From assembly GCA_964034945.1 (NCBI GenBank), contig OZ035961.1, positions 74,774,188-74,838,187 on the forward strand: a DNA stretch of 64,000 nucleotides, read 5' to 3'. A program made the translations under genes and the position numbers. Shown here one piece after another: positions 1 to 11,332 of this stretch. The notes below the pieces were generated by a model. It was not told the DNA's origin and ran no database searches. It was given only the letters and a program-made list of their open reading frames with translations. Each line of letters opens with the position of its first letter. Within the stretch, counting starts at the first letter, position 1. Source of the stretch: Chrysopilus asiliformis (Eukaryota > Arthropoda > Insecta > Diptera > Rhagionidae).

Positions 1-320
1 TTTAATTGAAGAAATTTAGATTTTATGACATCCCCATAAGATTTCATTTTGAATCAACCACTAAATTTTGTAGGCGAGCTGTCGACAAAAGTTAAATTCG
101 TTTAAACTTTTTACGGCTGCAAAGTTGGTCGGATTGATTGTATATGTAAGCATAGAGTCCCATGAGTTTAAAATCTGAAATGTCGCCGTAAATGTTGTGT
201 TGGGCCAATTGTATTTTGGGCTTAAGTCTTGCGCGTTTCTTAGTTTTTATATTGTTTAATGTCGAGAAACCGAGCTCACACAAATATTTCGGCTCGCGGA
301 GCACCGTTTAAGAACCACTG
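1..320 (-). mobile_element. hAT (Buster-like) fragment: terminal repeat next to the transposase dimerisation domain
   Basis: The minus-strand reading frame at 304-92 encodes a hAT C-terminal dimerisation motif: residues YLCELGFSTLNNIKTKKR near its start, the usual 'LCE.GFS.L..IK.K.R' signature. The frame begins only about 16 bp inside a hAT-type end (CAGTGGTTCTTAAACGG read on the minus strand from 320), so most of the transposase gene is deleted and the terminal repeat abuts the last coding part. The other end is outside the window. It lies in the Slik intron. Family assignment rests on the motif and the CAGTG end; non-functional. Confidence 0.7.
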
Positions 321-476
321 GTCTAAGTGCTTATGGGCTGAGTACATCGGCTCCAATCATACAATCTAGCTACCTCATTGCTTTGATACTGGTAGCGCTA
401 TCTCTTGCCTAGGCCGATTACTTTTCAGCCCACCCTTTTGTATGATCAGAAGAATTGTTTAAAAATCCTAAATATT

Positions 477-959
477 CAGCCTTATTCCCCTAGCCGGCGG
501 GACGTGTAACGCCACGCAAATTTTTTCTCGATCGAATGAAATTTTCTTATTCTAGTAGACGTAGAAACGCAGTTTTATTCAGCCCCGCGCTGACTATTTT
601 GACAGTTTTGCTAATTTGATACGCATGAAGTTTTATTTGCTCAATTAAATGATTGTACTGCGTCTAGTTAGTTTTTCCTGACCTTCAAAACTTATATTTA
701 GTTAAAATTCATTGAATGTATAAATAAAATTCACATTTTTATTCAAACTTTCTATTTAATTGATTGGTCCCGCAACGATTTACTCGCGGGAAATAAATGT
801 ATGGAAAAGTCAAAACATTCGCGGGTGCGTTTAGTGTAATACCGAAAGTAAAACGTTTTCAGCACCACGGCACACGCCGGGACAATTGCGTTTAGCAGAA
901 TGCAGATTTTCTGCGGAAAACGCGGCGTACACGTCCCGCCGGCTAGGGGAATAAGGCTG
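477..959. mobile_element. MITE with perfect 32-bp terminal inverted repeats
   Basis: Arms at 477-508 and 928-959 are exact reverse complements starting CAGCCTTATTCCCC. Flanks carry ATT at 474-476 and 960-962, consistent with a 3-bp target duplication. No coding content is recognisable. Its terminal CAGCCTTATT is shared with the TTA-flanked element at 61801-62467, suggesting the same PIF/Harbinger-like superfamily. It sits in the Slik intron. Confidence 0.75.
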
Positions 960-1689
960 ATTATCAAAATATTTAGAAAAGGCCGTTCGAAAAAACTGAA
1001 ATAACACATGATAAAGTATTGGATTGATTTAAATAGTGTTTCTAAAATACAGTCAACACTTCACCCAAATTAAAATTGTGTTATAAAACGGAGAATTGTG
1101 ACTATTCAAATTAATATACGCGTCATAAGAAACTTGCTAATTTTTTATAAAGTATAGCGAGTGTTCGATAAGCTAGGAACAGGGTTCCAGAATAAGGGTA
1201 TATGAGTTTAGTTGGAGTTTTTTTGAGTGACGAACGTCGAGTTTAAAAGTTCCGCGGAGTGGTCTTAATGAAGGGAAATTTCTGTCACTGAATTATCCAG
1301 GACACTTTTCATAAAGAATGGTAAAATTTCATCAAAATCGGTTCAGTCGTTTCTGACAAAATTGTTAAAGATATTAAATCTGTAGAAAACTACTTCTGAT
1401 ATTATTGTGATCCAGACTAAAAAAAGTTGAAATTTGCTGATTATATATAAAAAATATGTTTTTATAAAGTTTCGATTTTTAAAATTCGCATTTTTTTTAA
1501 CCACCCTGGATGTAAATTTTGGTTAGTCACAAAGTCAATTAACTTGGCAATGCTTGCCTAGATTTTAATCATGCATATACCCTTGGTTGCGCTGATTACT
1601 GTCCAAATTTATCGAAATTTTATGGAATCAAGAAATCATTTTTTAATATCGAGAAATCATTTTTTAATATCGGTTTTTCTTATTTGCAG
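960..1689. other. Slik intron, AT-rich, no feature seen
   Basis: Low-complexity AT-rich intron up to the acceptor TTTGCAG at 1683-1689. A near-duplicate pair (agaaatcattttttaatatc) occurs at about 1630-1672. No coding region or terminal repeats are recognised. Confidence 0.6.
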
Positions 1690-1822
1690 GGAATTAGAAC
1701 AGTTGCAAAATGAAAAGCGTAAAGCGCTTGTTGAACACGAAACAGCAAAATTGAAAGAAATCGACGAATCTCTGCAGCGTGACCTACGCGAATGGAAGGC
1801 TCGCCTATTGCCGCGTAAACAG
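1690..1822 (+). CDS. Slik: Slik kinase internal exon (C-terminal coiled-coil/ATH domain)
   Basis: The exon encodes (R)ELEQLQNEKRKALVEHETAKLKEIDE... ending ...WKARLLPRKQ. This is the conserved region near the C-terminus of Ste20-like kinases SLK/STK10/Slik (PKK or ATH coiled coil), in which 'LQNEKR..LVEHET.KLK..DE' and 'LRPRK' are family hallmarks. Slik is a cytoplasmic/cortical Ser/Thr kinase that activates Moesin and controls epithelial integrity and growth; the coiled coil mediates dimerisation and membrane association. Acceptor TTTGCAG ends at 1689 and donor CAG|GTAACT follows 1822. The exon is 133 nt, starts with the last base of a codon and ends in phase 0. Kinase-domain exons must lie to the left of the window. 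Confidence 0.88.
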
Positions 1823-2286
1823 GTAACTTAACTGTCTGAAAACGATTAGCATTTCCGAAGAAAATGCGAAAAAATGCATAGGAGTAGGTGAATATTGGCT
1901 TGTAGTACGAAAAACTTAAATTTAAAAGACTAAAGTGAAGTTTGTCTACTGGAAAAACATAGCAAAAATGATAGGTTAAGGGCGAATATGCATGCAAAAA
2001 ATACTATTAAATTTATTAAAAACTTGTATAGCAGCTAAATATCCAATAATTATCTCTTTTTAAAAAAAAAAATCAATCGATATTAACGAATTTGCATGAC
2101 AATTCATTTGTAAAAGGATTTTTCTATACAATTTTTTTATTCACTAACATTTTTTAAACAACGGTAAAATTTATTTCGATAAAAACGGCACAAATAAAAT
2201 TTAGAAGAAAATTAATAGAAAAAAAGAAATTTTAAAGCAACAAAACAAATAAAAATGAAAATAAAAACATAATCGAATTATTACAG

Positions 2287-3453
2287 CAATTACTAGCCGA
2301 ACTATCAGAAATGGTGGAAAGACATGAGCATAAATATGGTCCAGTACCGGATCGTAGGCAATTCGAGGGTGAGATTGTAGTACCGCCACATCTACGTAAT
2401 GCCACAGCGAATCTGTTGAGTTCACGACCGATTCGTTTACATGGTGGCCTACTCGGAAGTTTAACCCGGTCACGTACATTCCTTACTTTACCTACCGCCT
2501 ATTCCCAAAATAGTTTTCACGGTTCAGCACCAGATTTAAGTCGCAGTGTACCAAATACACCAAATTCACGGCATAAAATGTCATTTGTTGCATCATCATC
2601 GGTCGAGTCTGTAATAGAAGAGTCACCACAGCATCACGCATCATCAACATCATCATTGGCGGTTAATGGTACACGCAAGGCGAGCATTACCTATGGCAAA
2701 AACACTCTTAGCAAGCGTAGCAGTGCTACACACAAGAAACAGGATAGTGCCGTGAAATACGTTTTTACGGATGACGGTGTTGATGTCAGACGCAAATCTC
2801 ATGATGGCTTCCTGCCACGGATGGCGAGCATGCCAGCAGTTACCAATAATATAGTCAACAATAGGCAAGCAACACGCAGCACAGGAAGTTCCTTTAATCG
2901 AACCAATTTGCCAACGGCTGAGTATTCACCGCCTATCGAAATAGTTCCCATAATGACGAGCTTTTCGGGCCGCAGGGAATCGTCATCGGCATTAAATCAC
3001 TCACGAAACAAATCCGAGCCAAATACCATTGAACGTGCAATGCCTCCACTACGCGCTCACCTCCGCAAGCCATTTGACTCTAACACTAACACTTTGGTGC
3101 ATCCAAACAATCACAATAACACCACACCCTTATCGACATTTGCACTCAATAAGCGTCCATTACTTGCGCAGAAACCCTCCATGCGGGCTCACTCCACTTC
3201 ACTTCATAACATTCACGAATCAATTGCGGTACCACCGCCAACATCATTCGAATCGCTGCCCAGAACACAGTCGCGATGGGGTCCCATTCGTGGCTCCAAT
3301 AGCTTCGCATCGAATTTGTCCGTTGGCGCTCTATCGACTTACACAATTCCGCGTGTCTCTCTAACGAGCAATCACGCAGCAACGAATCACGATCGCATCA
3401 GCTCACCGGAAAACAGCGGCGATGTTGATGGGCCAAACGACTCTGCAGCCTAA
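2287..3453 (+). CDS. Slik: Slik alternative long terminal exon
   Basis: It opens in phase 0 after the acceptor ATTACAG (ends 2286), so splicing from 1822 gives an uninterrupted frame ...LLPRKQ-QLLAELSEMVERHEHKYG... for 388 residues to TAA at 3451-3453. The first 25 residues look helical; the rest is Ser/Thr/Asn/Pro-rich and low complexity with many basic Ser-containing motifs (e.g. RKAS, RKSH), suggesting a disordered, phosphorylatable tail. It would replace the canonical conserved tail at 9368. Codon use and the length of the open frame support real coding. I infer an alternative 3' end; I cannot say from the sequence alone which species use it. Confidence 0.75.
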   Translation, partial: QLLAELSEMVERHEHKYGPVPDRRQFEGEIVVPPHLRNATANLLSSRPIRLHGGLLGSLTRSRTFLTLPTAYSQNSFHGSAPDLSRSVPNTPNSRHKMSFVASSSVESVIEESPQHHASSTSSLAVNGTRKASITYGKNTLSKRSSATHKKQDSAVKYVFTDDGVDVRRKSHDGFLPRMASMPAVTNNIVNNRQATRSTGSSFNRTNLPTAEYSPPIEIVPIMTSFSGRRESSSALNHSRNKSEPNTIERAMPPLRAHLRKPFDSNTNTLVHPNNHNNTTPLSTFALNKRPLLAQKPSMRAHSTSLHNIHESIAVPPPTSFESLPRTQSRWGPIRGSNSFASNLSVGALSTYTIPRVSLTSNHAATNHDRISSPENSGDVDGPNDSAA

Positions 3454-3822
3454 AAAAAACCCACAGGAATAACCGAAAAATATTGAAACATTTCCACAAA
3501 AATCACATGTCATTCCTTTTCATCCCAGTTTTATCGTTTTGTCTGTAAATTGTTTCGTTCTCCTTCTGTGCCATATGTAAATCAATTTGTTTTCTCTTGT
3601 TCAATTTTCGTTGATTTTTTTTTTGTTATTGTCCTGCTGGAATTTATCGCTGTTTTTATTGTTACTCCAAAATGTCGTCGGTTCGCCTAGGAGAAATGAT
3701 CTTCTGTCTACTTGATTTTAAGATTAATTCCGATTCTAATATCCCACATATATTTATGCTTAAGTCCACAGTATTTTTAAAGTTTAATTCGTTGTAAAAA
3801 AAAGCAAATAAAAATGTATTTA
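3454..3822 (+). other. 3' UTR of the long Slik isoform
   Basis: AT-rich non-coding sequence after the stop with T-runs. A candidate poly(A) signal AATAAA is at 3807-3812, just before a MITE insertion at 3823, so the natural UTR could be shortened or altered by that insertion. Confidence 0.5.
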
Positions 3823-4408
3823 TCACTCGTATTGCGATTGTCTTACGTATTGTTGTTAAGCTAAGAGTACACGGCATGCAAAAACCATATTTTAATGTGA
3901 ACGTGACGTCAGGAAAAATGTTAAATCAATGCTCTTATGTTTCTTGCATGTGACATTTGCGAAGAACAAAAAAATTGCCGTATTACACGATAAGTAAATT
4001 CACAAATGTACATGTTTACACACATGTGATAAAAGAATTTCGTGCTGCTACATATAAATTGAGAGCCACATTTAAATTGAGAGCCTCATTTCAATGTGGA
4101 CAAACGTCAAAATCACACTTGTTTCATAATATATATATTACACGACATGTCGAATTTTACATTTTTGCATGTGAAGTGTGAGTGACATGAGCACTCACAT
4201 CTAAATGTAGACGCACATGGCCATACACATGTAGATATTAAACGACATGTAGGGATTGTGACGTCACGTTCACATTAAAATGACGTCACGTTCAAATTAA
4301 AATGTTGTTTTTGCATGCCGTATACTCTTAGTTTTAATGCTTTTCTACCAACAAAAACATGTAAAACGGTTCTTGTCAAAAACGACACGACAAGCGCAAT
4401 GCGGGTGA
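3823..4408. mobile_element. TIR MITE (family B) split by a second MITE
   Basis: Ends TCACTCGTATTGCGATTGTC (3823) and its degenerate inverse ending GCGGGTGA (4408) match the uninterrupted 132-bp copy at 10657-10788, including the shared interior TCTACCAACAAAAACA. Here the element is opened by the family A MITE at 3859-4333. No coding capacity. Confidence 0.75.
3859..4333. mobile_element. PIF/Harbinger-like MITE (family A) nested in family B
   Basis: Inverted termini AGCTAAGAGTACACGGCATG and its complement (AACTAAGAGTATACGG read from the right) are flanked by TTA at 3856-3858 and 4334-4336, a TWA duplication typical of Harbinger. Subterminal arms carry inverted GAACGTGACGTCA copies (two on the right side), i.e. 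repeated CRE-like TGACGTCA palindromes. Interior is AT-rich with no protein. Confidence 0.78.
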
Positions 4409-6366
4409 ATGGAATAAGGCTTTAAAATAAATCGTACATTAGTTGTCAAAAATAAAATAGTTCCTTTGCTAAGAACCAATATTTAGTAGTAATTTTGTAA
4501 TTTCAGTAAGTTTAAAGAAGGCGAAATATACATTGCCATTTAAAATTAATTAAATTCATGCTTGCACTTTTTCTACATTAATCTGGTGAAAAGATTTGCT
4601 ATCAATAAAATTTTGCTTTAGTCTTATATTAGTTTTGTAGTTTATTTTTTGTGCACTTTTGTTATTTGGGTTAATTTTTTTGATCCTCATCTCCAAAACA
4701 ATCCCCAAATATACCGAAATATCAAACCAAATAAAATAATTAATGAAACAACTCAACTTTCTACAACTACTACAATTAACAAAGTAAATCTAAATCCTGC
4801 TACTCTGCTCTACTCTATGCAAATAACGAAAAAAATGTATATGTAGACAATAAGAAATATACAAAATAAAGAATGTGTCCTAAAGAAAATATTTAACTCT
4901 ACATCAACTTCTGATGGTGAATGGGGATTGAGCTTGCAATTTCTTAACAGGTTTGTTGCTATAAATATATACAATTTTTTTTAACAATTTTAATAGAAAT
5001 AAAATAATAAAATTCAATTTTCTTCTTCAATTTAAATTTTATTCTAAGCGTTTTATTTATCATGTATTAAGTCAGAATATCATGATTACACTTTTTTTGT
5101 TGATTTAAAATTCCTTTTATCGCTTTAATTTGATTGCCAATTCGCTTTAGTGTCATACTTTTTTTTTGTTATTCAATAATTTTTTGGTGTTTACTTAATT
5201 TCTTGTGCATGATAATTGGCTTTTTAGTATATTTATAATTTTGTAAATATAATTATTTATTAGTTTATATAAGTTTTAACGATGATGGTATTTATATCAC
5301 ACGAAGATATTTTTGCTTCATGCGCGCGTTAATTTCATTTTTCAATTCGCTACTATATTTACCTAATAAATGAAAGAATTTATTTTTTTGCACAAATATT
5401 ATGATATTTCTGGTAATAGTTCAATTATTGTTCGTAATTCGTAACACCGCTTCCCCTCAGTATTTAATAGTTATAGACCGGGAGCAACGGAATATAAAAA
5501 ACGACACGATGTACGGCTAAAATATATTTGGATGTGTAGAGCATTATCTAAGTAATCGAACATATCAAGAACGTCAAGATTCGCGGCTGTAAAAAATTTG
5601 TATCAATAGAGTATAGTTAAACTAAGAAAAAAAATCTACACCAATACTGTGCAGTGGCGACCTTGACAGATCGGTTGGTCGGGGGCAGGGGATGGGGATT
5701 TAAACCCTCCACTTCCGCATTGACAAAAACATGATCTCTTCATATGTACATTTCTGTACGCTGGCAGAATATTCCGTAATTTCTATGTTATTTATTACTC
5801 CTTTGCTAAGCGTGGGGTGTGATAAGGAAGAGGGGAAGACAAACGCTGCACGAAGGGCGAGAAAGAAAAACACTACTTAAGTAAGTATTTTTCATAAGTG
5901 ATAAATTCACCTCAATTTATCACTTCTCAAAATTGGAACTCTGGAAATTCAATCTCAAAAACTAGAGCGAATCCAGCCAATATATTTCCAGATTTGGATT
6001 TAGCGGTATCCAATTACTAGAGTCTGACCAAAGGTCAGCCAAACTTCGACCTTCGGTCAGTAATTCGGTTTAAAAGGGATTTCTTGCTTAGGGGGTTTCA
6101 TGCAAAAAAAGTTTTTTTCGGCAATTAATCGAAAACTAAAGATCCGATTTCGATGAAAAGTAAATGTATAAATGAATAAATCATTAAAAAATGTATTTGA
6201 TATTATTTATAGTTGAAACCATAACAATATTTTCCCCTCAGTAGTGTACACTCTTCGGTAACATATACCTGTCTGATTCGATATCGGTATACGGTATCAA
6301 GGTTTCAACGTATATAAGTATAGCTTTTATAAATTTTTAAAAACAGTAGTTTTGAAAAAAGATTGA
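4409..6366 (+). other. AT-rich non-coding stretch (intron of the short Slik isoform)
   Basis: No reading frame or terminal repeat pair is recognised. A moderately GC-rich patch at about 5640-5840 and a near-palindromic run of GACCTTTGGTCAGCC / GACCTTCGGTCAG at about 6025-6060 stand out weakly. Confidence 0.5.
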
Positions 6367-6772
6367 TAGCCCTATTATGGAAGTTACGCGACTCGTCGTA
6401 CTGCGGCAAATCTGCCACTGCGGACTGTTTTGGTATTATATAAGAAAAATAAATAAAATCTTTAAGTATCATGACGCGGAACTATTCGGTGTTTTTTGTT
6501 GTCGTGACACGCATGTCCCGCTAGTTCCAATATTTCTGCAGTTAAATATTCTAGAACCGCAGCCTTGAAGAGTTTAATTGAAAATTTTATTAGTCCACAA
6601 TTTTATTTACTTACCAAATAAACAGAACTTCCAGTGACGACTGAAACGAATCTTTCTCACGTTTGACAGTTCAACGCATATGATCGCAGAGAGTCTAGCC
6701 CGCAAATGCGGACTTACATAATACCAAATCACTGCGGACTGACGAGTCTACACGACTTACATAATAGGGCTA
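6367..6772. mobile_element. TIR MITE (family C), copy 1
   Basis: Inverted ends TAGCCCTATTATG and CATAATAGGGCTA, each continuing into related subterminal blocks (ACTGCGGC...CACTGCGGACT / CACTGCGGACTGACGAGTC). A second copy is at 10891-11332 with the same interior markers (AATAAATAAAATCTTTAAG, CATATGATCGCAGAGAGTCTAG). TA at both ends is compatible with a TA target duplication. Short open frames inside are fortuitous. Confidence 0.78.
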
Positions 6773-7525
6773 TAAAATTTCAATTGCAATACAACTTTCA
6801 AAATTCATATGTAAAACTCATTAAGAATACTAATTTCCTCGAATTTTCAGTAATTTTTCTTTATTTTAGATTTCGGTTGGACATAAATTTTGTCGATATT
6901 CATGTCCTGCCAAAAATTTCTGGGGGCAGCTTTTCCGAAGATAATTCTAATTTCTTGAATTAAAATACTCAAAAAAAAACTGCCTGGTAGCCTCATTTTA
7001 ATCGAGACTAAATCTTACCGTGAAAATTTTCTGACCAAAGATTTTAAACTGACGTGAAAATTTCGTTCGGAAATAAATAATAAAATAGAAATTTTTGGGA
7101 AACTTGAGTTTAAAAAAAAACGTTTATTTTCTTTTGTTTTTATTGCGTTGACATTTGACAGTTCGGCCGAAGCTGATTTATTGGTCGGACTCTACAAATT
7201 ACCCTAAAATATGCTAAGTGTAGAACAGAGCTGTCAAAATCAATTGCCACATTGAGTTTCCTACACAAAATCGCGGGCAGAATTACAAAAAAAGTTACAG
7301 TAACAATTCTTTAATATTAGCGTCAATAAATGCAACAAGGGCGAAACTTTTTAAAAAATCTGCTCTGGGCGCAAGTTTTTGAAAATGAGCTACATGTGAA
7401 TTCGCTGCAACAATCACTCCGGGTTTTATACATACTTCTCTAGACATGCTATCTACAGGGGGTTTACTTCTTTAAAATATTGGATTCTGTTGGAGAAATG
7501 TTGGAGTGGAGCTTCTTCCCTTCCA
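6773..7525 (+). other. Intronic AT-rich sequence, nothing recognised
   Basis: Contains only short frames without family resemblance; no terminal repeats or RNA genes were detected by eye. Confidence 0.45.
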
Positions 7526-7830
7526 TGTAAACTATAACTTGAACTGCAAGTGCGGCTACCTCTGGTGGGGCCTCTTCACTTGTTTGACACTCAAAGAAAG
7601 ATTAACTGTAACTAACTTTTATTCTTACAAATCATTATTTATATACAAAATTTCTTAACATTGGAAGTTCTACATGGTTCCCGTGGGAAGATTTTCCAGA
7701 CGCTTAGTCAGCAGCGGAAAGTGACAACAGATCTTATTCCGTTTATCTTATGCTGTGGTGAGAACGTTGTCTGCCTCACGTGGCGATACAGGTGCATCGG
7801 GTGATAATTGCTGACGGTTAGTTCCGAACA
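7526..7830 (-). repeat. Possible solo or fragmentary LTR
   Basis: On the minus strand the segment begins TGTTCGGAAC and ends GTTTACA (TG...CA), with an AATAAAAG signal in its middle and TGGAAGGG directly after its end (a possible TGG-type primer site). Upstream on the same strand lies an unrecognised frame at 8118-7906. The LTR boundaries are inferred; no second LTR was found. Confidence 0.3.
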
Positions 7831-7905
7831 GATTCTATTAATAGAACATTGCTAAGTAAAGTTTAGGTGCAGTTTAAGCAAAGCCGGGGTTTAGGTTATT
7901 AGCCC

Positions 7906-8118
7906 TTATCGGTCGTAAGTCACCTCTAACGTGACAACAGTAGTTTTCTGCAGCGGTCGTATGGCACGTGTGAAGTGACAAGGCGGATCATGTCGGAACA
8001 CGTTGTCTATTAACTGTTCTAATCGTAAGTTGCCTGGAGGAAGGAAAACCACAGTATACTTTTGTGAAACAAGAGAAAACCATTCCTTCATGTTAGGGAT
8101 TGTTTCAAAAAATACCAT
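7906..8118 (-). pseudogene. Unrecognised 70-aa reading frame, possible retroelement remnant
   Basis: The frame has natural-looking composition (aromatics, prolines, residues VVFLPPGNLRLEQLIDNVF in the middle) and sits just upstream, on the same strand, of an LTR-like segment at 7830-7526. That order would fit the 3' coding end of an LTR retrotransposon. I do not recognise the protein and assign no function. Confidence 0.25.
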
Positions 8119-9367
8119 ACATTAAAAACATATAAATAATTATTAGAAACATTGGGTGTAATCTTACACAGGTAGGGAATTATTAGAAACTCAGACATGT
8201 AGTACCTACTTTTTCAAAAAAAAAAATTTGTAACAAAACTGTTAAATTGAAATGAATATAAGAAAAATAAAATAAAATAATTTTTTTCATAATTATTAAA
8301 AATAACTACAACATGGTGAGAATCAAGCATGCAAAAAGTCGCGTCCGATAAGAGTTAAAACGATTTAAACTTATGTTTAAACTCTAAACTGGGTGTCAAA
8401 TTAATTACTAGCAAGGGTATATGATTAACCTCAAATTCTACAATGTTTTGCCTGTGAAAATCAAGTTAAACTATTTTTGTTGACGAGGTGTAAATATTTA
8501 TAGTAAATGGGAAGTATCAATATCAAAAACATTGTAAATTCTGATTGTTTAACGAGTTTTTGTTTTTTTTCTAAATGTTAGCAACGGGGTATACGAATAA
8601 TGGTATTGGGGGATACAGCATGATGTAGAAACTTTAATGTCAAAATGATAAGCTGATCTTAAACAGGACAGTTGCAACAAACAGGCTTTTCCACTTCAAA
8701 GTATCATGAAAATTCAATCAAAGTTTCATGAACATAACAGTTTCTTGAATACGTAACATTTCATTTTTGTTATTCTACAAAACGATCGAGTGACGTTTTG
8801 AGCTTAAATTACCCACTACAATTTCCTAATGTTTGGCGTTGCAAAAGGCAAATTGGATAAATGGTTTTTCAAATCAAAGAAATCACATAAAAGCAATCAG
8901 CTGATCTCGGACAAACCGTTTGCATGCGATTCCTCTTAATGCATGTATCGCAGAATAGGAATGTTCGCTTAGCAAAACTTCAGTTTATCTTTATGATTAT
9001 TAATAGGGCCCATTAGTTTAGCATAAATCATTGGAATTAGAAGGCTAAAAAATGTCCTTCAAAATTCAAAACGGAAGCCCTGAAAGATCATGTTTTTATT
9101 TTGTTTTTTTTTTTTTTAAGTAGTTTTTGGGGGGTTTATTTGGTAAAAAACGGGTATGCAATCAGCTTCGGTTAATTGTCAATCGACGCTCATTTTGTGT
9201 TTTGGATTTTTTTTTAGTATTTATCAGATAAAAAAAACCTATTTTTTTTTACATAAATACCATCTTTTTTGTTTTAATTATTATAGTTATGAATATTTTC
9301 GGAATTTTTAGCTACCAAAGAAGGAATTAGTAAAATATTCACATGAAATTTTTAAATTACATTTTAG
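8119..9367 (+). other. Remaining intron before the short Slik terminal exon
   Basis: AT-rich, poly-T tracts near 9100 and 9240; ends with the acceptor ACATTTTAG at 9359-9367. No genes seen. Confidence 0.5.
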
Positions 9368-9514
9368 CGTTTGGAAGAGACATTTGCCCAACAATTAGAT
9401 GAGATGGAGGCATTATATGGAGGTACTTTAATAGTTCCTATGCCATCGGATTCATTGCCACGTGAATTGACGGGATCGACACGAAGCAGTCTTTCATCAT
9501 ATTCGGAAGGTTGA
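9368..9514 (+). CDS. Slik: Slik conserved short terminal exon
   Basis: Starts in phase 0 after ATTTTAG and reads RLEETFAQQLDEMEALYGG..., ending ...RSSLSSYSEG and TGA at 9512-9514 (48 residues). 'LEE.FA..L.E.E..Y/F' is the conserved last helix of SLK/STK10 proteins and follows directly on 'LRPRK' in the family, so this is the canonical C-terminus. Joining 1822 to 9368 requires skipping the long exon at 2287-3453 and splicing over 7.5 kb. Ser-rich final residues may be regulatory. Confidence is high because sequence, phase and order all agree. Confidence 0.88.
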   Translation, partial: RLEETFAQQLDEMEALYGGTLIVPMPSDSLPRELTGSTRSSLSSYSEG

Positions 9515-10656
9515 AGCGTAAGCAAAGCAATTGATGGTTTTCGAAGAAAAAGAGAACAGTGTAAACTTCAAAAGTAATAGAGAGAGAGAGGAAGAGAGGA
9601 TTTTAAAAGGCAAAAAACAGTTGCATTATTCATAATCGAGTACATTAAAGAAACGTTAAATACTAACAATAATGTATTTTGTAAGTAATATTATTTAATT
9701 TTAATTTAATTTAAATAATATGTTTAAAGCAAAAATTACATATAAAAAGAAAGAAACACAACAAATGCCCAAAATAACAGTAAATAAAATTTAAAAAATA
9801 GTAAAAAAAAACATATAAACACTCAAGCAAACCGAAAATTGTAATAATCATTCATTTGTTATTCTATATTATTAATTTGTTCTCTTTATGCAAAAATATA
9901 TATATATATATATACATATATTATTTTTTACTTAGAACGAATATAATTTAAGAAATTTCCAAAGTTCTATTAAAAATATACTAAGTTAATGATTAGATTA
10001 ATACTTATATGGAAAGGATAATATCGATAGAGAACTTAAATAAAAGAAGAAATGAGAATTAAAATGTTTTTAATATGAATACGCTTCTCGTTATTTAGTT
10101 ATTATGGTTTGGAAACTGTTACATAATATTATTATTGAACTATAATATGATTTATATGTACTAATATTTATATTTTGTTTTTAAAATAGTTATTTTCTCG
10201 TTCTCCTTTCTCTATTGTCTTTATTAGGTGCATTAGGAATTACTTGCCTTTATGAAAAAAAAAACAAACAATTTTATTTCATGTGTGAAATTTTAATTCT
10301 GTGACTTTGTTGTTTATTATTATTGGTTTTCTTTAAGCATACTTAATAGTGTCTGATTAATCATTCCATTTGAGTATATTACTTACTAGAGAGACAATAA
10401 TGAGAAAAGATAAATAGTTAATCAATTTATTGTAATTATCATTTACCTGATCAATTGTGTCACAATATATTATATTATTATTTTTCTCTGTCAGTCGTAC
10501 ATATTTATGTTTTTATGATTTACTATGAGTTCATCGGATGAGATTTAATTCTGCCCATTATAGATCAATAAAAAATTATATTTCTGTGCGCGACTTTATT
10601 TTGCAATAAACTGTCAAACAAAGTTTACTCAAACTATTTTTGCTTGCGACAATTAT
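9515..10656 (+). other. Slik 3' UTR and downstream AT-rich DNA
   Basis: After the stop there is an (AG)n tract at about 9580-9597, several AATAAA hexamers (near 9783 and 10566 among others), and a (TA)n run at about 9897-9916. The true cleavage site cannot be fixed without transcripts. Confidence 0.45.
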
Positions 10657-10788
10657 TCACACGTATTGCGATTGTCGTATCGTTTTCGACCAAAGTCGTT
10701 TTACGTGTTTTTATTGACAGAATTCTACCAACAAAAACACGTAAAATAACTCGTGTCACACACCACACGACAATCGTAATGCGGGTGA
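10657..10788. mobile_element. TIR MITE (family B), uninterrupted copy
   Basis: 132-bp palindromic element: TCACACGTATTGCGATTGTC at the left and the degenerate inverse ending ATGCGGGTGA at the right, with complementary inner arms (ACGTGTTTTTATTG / CAACAAAAACACGT). It serves as the empty-site reference for the interrupted copy at 3823-4408. Confidence 0.72.
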
Positions 10789-10890
10789 TACTTCAAAATT
10801 TAAAAAATGACGTTAACGCCAACAATTATTAAGAAAATTACAAAACCATCAACATTTTAGCCAAATTTTTTAGATCTGTGAGAAGATTAA

Positions 10891-11332
10891 TAGCCCTATT
10901 ATGAAAGTCGCGCGACTCGTACTGCGGCAAATCTGCCACTGCGGACTGTTTTGGTATTATATAAGTCCGCACGACCTGCGTTTCAAGCAATTTCAAGTCC
11001 GCATCTATTTGACTGCGGACTCACCTTTTCCAGTGACATTTCGCGGTTATGAGAAAAAGAGACTGTGTTTGATTTTCTTATCATTGATTTTCTTATAATT
11101 TTCATATCGGTGTTGTTATTGTCATTAAAGAAAAAAAGTGCTACATTTGGAAACATTGCTGAAAAATAAATAAAATCTTTAAGTTTGACAGTTCAACGGG
11201 AACCAACGCATATGATCGCAGAGAGTCTAGTCCGCAAACGGCATGCGGACTTACATAATACCAAATCACTGCGGAATGGACTTGACGGTCGCTGCGGACT
11301 GACGAGTCCGCACGACTTACATAATAGGGCTA
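10891..11332. mobile_element. TIR MITE (family C), copy 2
   Basis: Same termini and interior landmarks as 6367-6772 (TAGCCCTATTATG...CATAATAGGGCTA; CTGCGGCAAATCTGCCACTG; GACTGACGAGTCCGCACGAC). Slightly longer and less degraded in the subterminal arms. Confidence 0.78.

Noticed and set aside
3029..3382. Alternative frames overlapping the long Slik exon
   Set aside because: The Slik frame is open for 388 codons and in phase with the upstream exon; the others are shadows.
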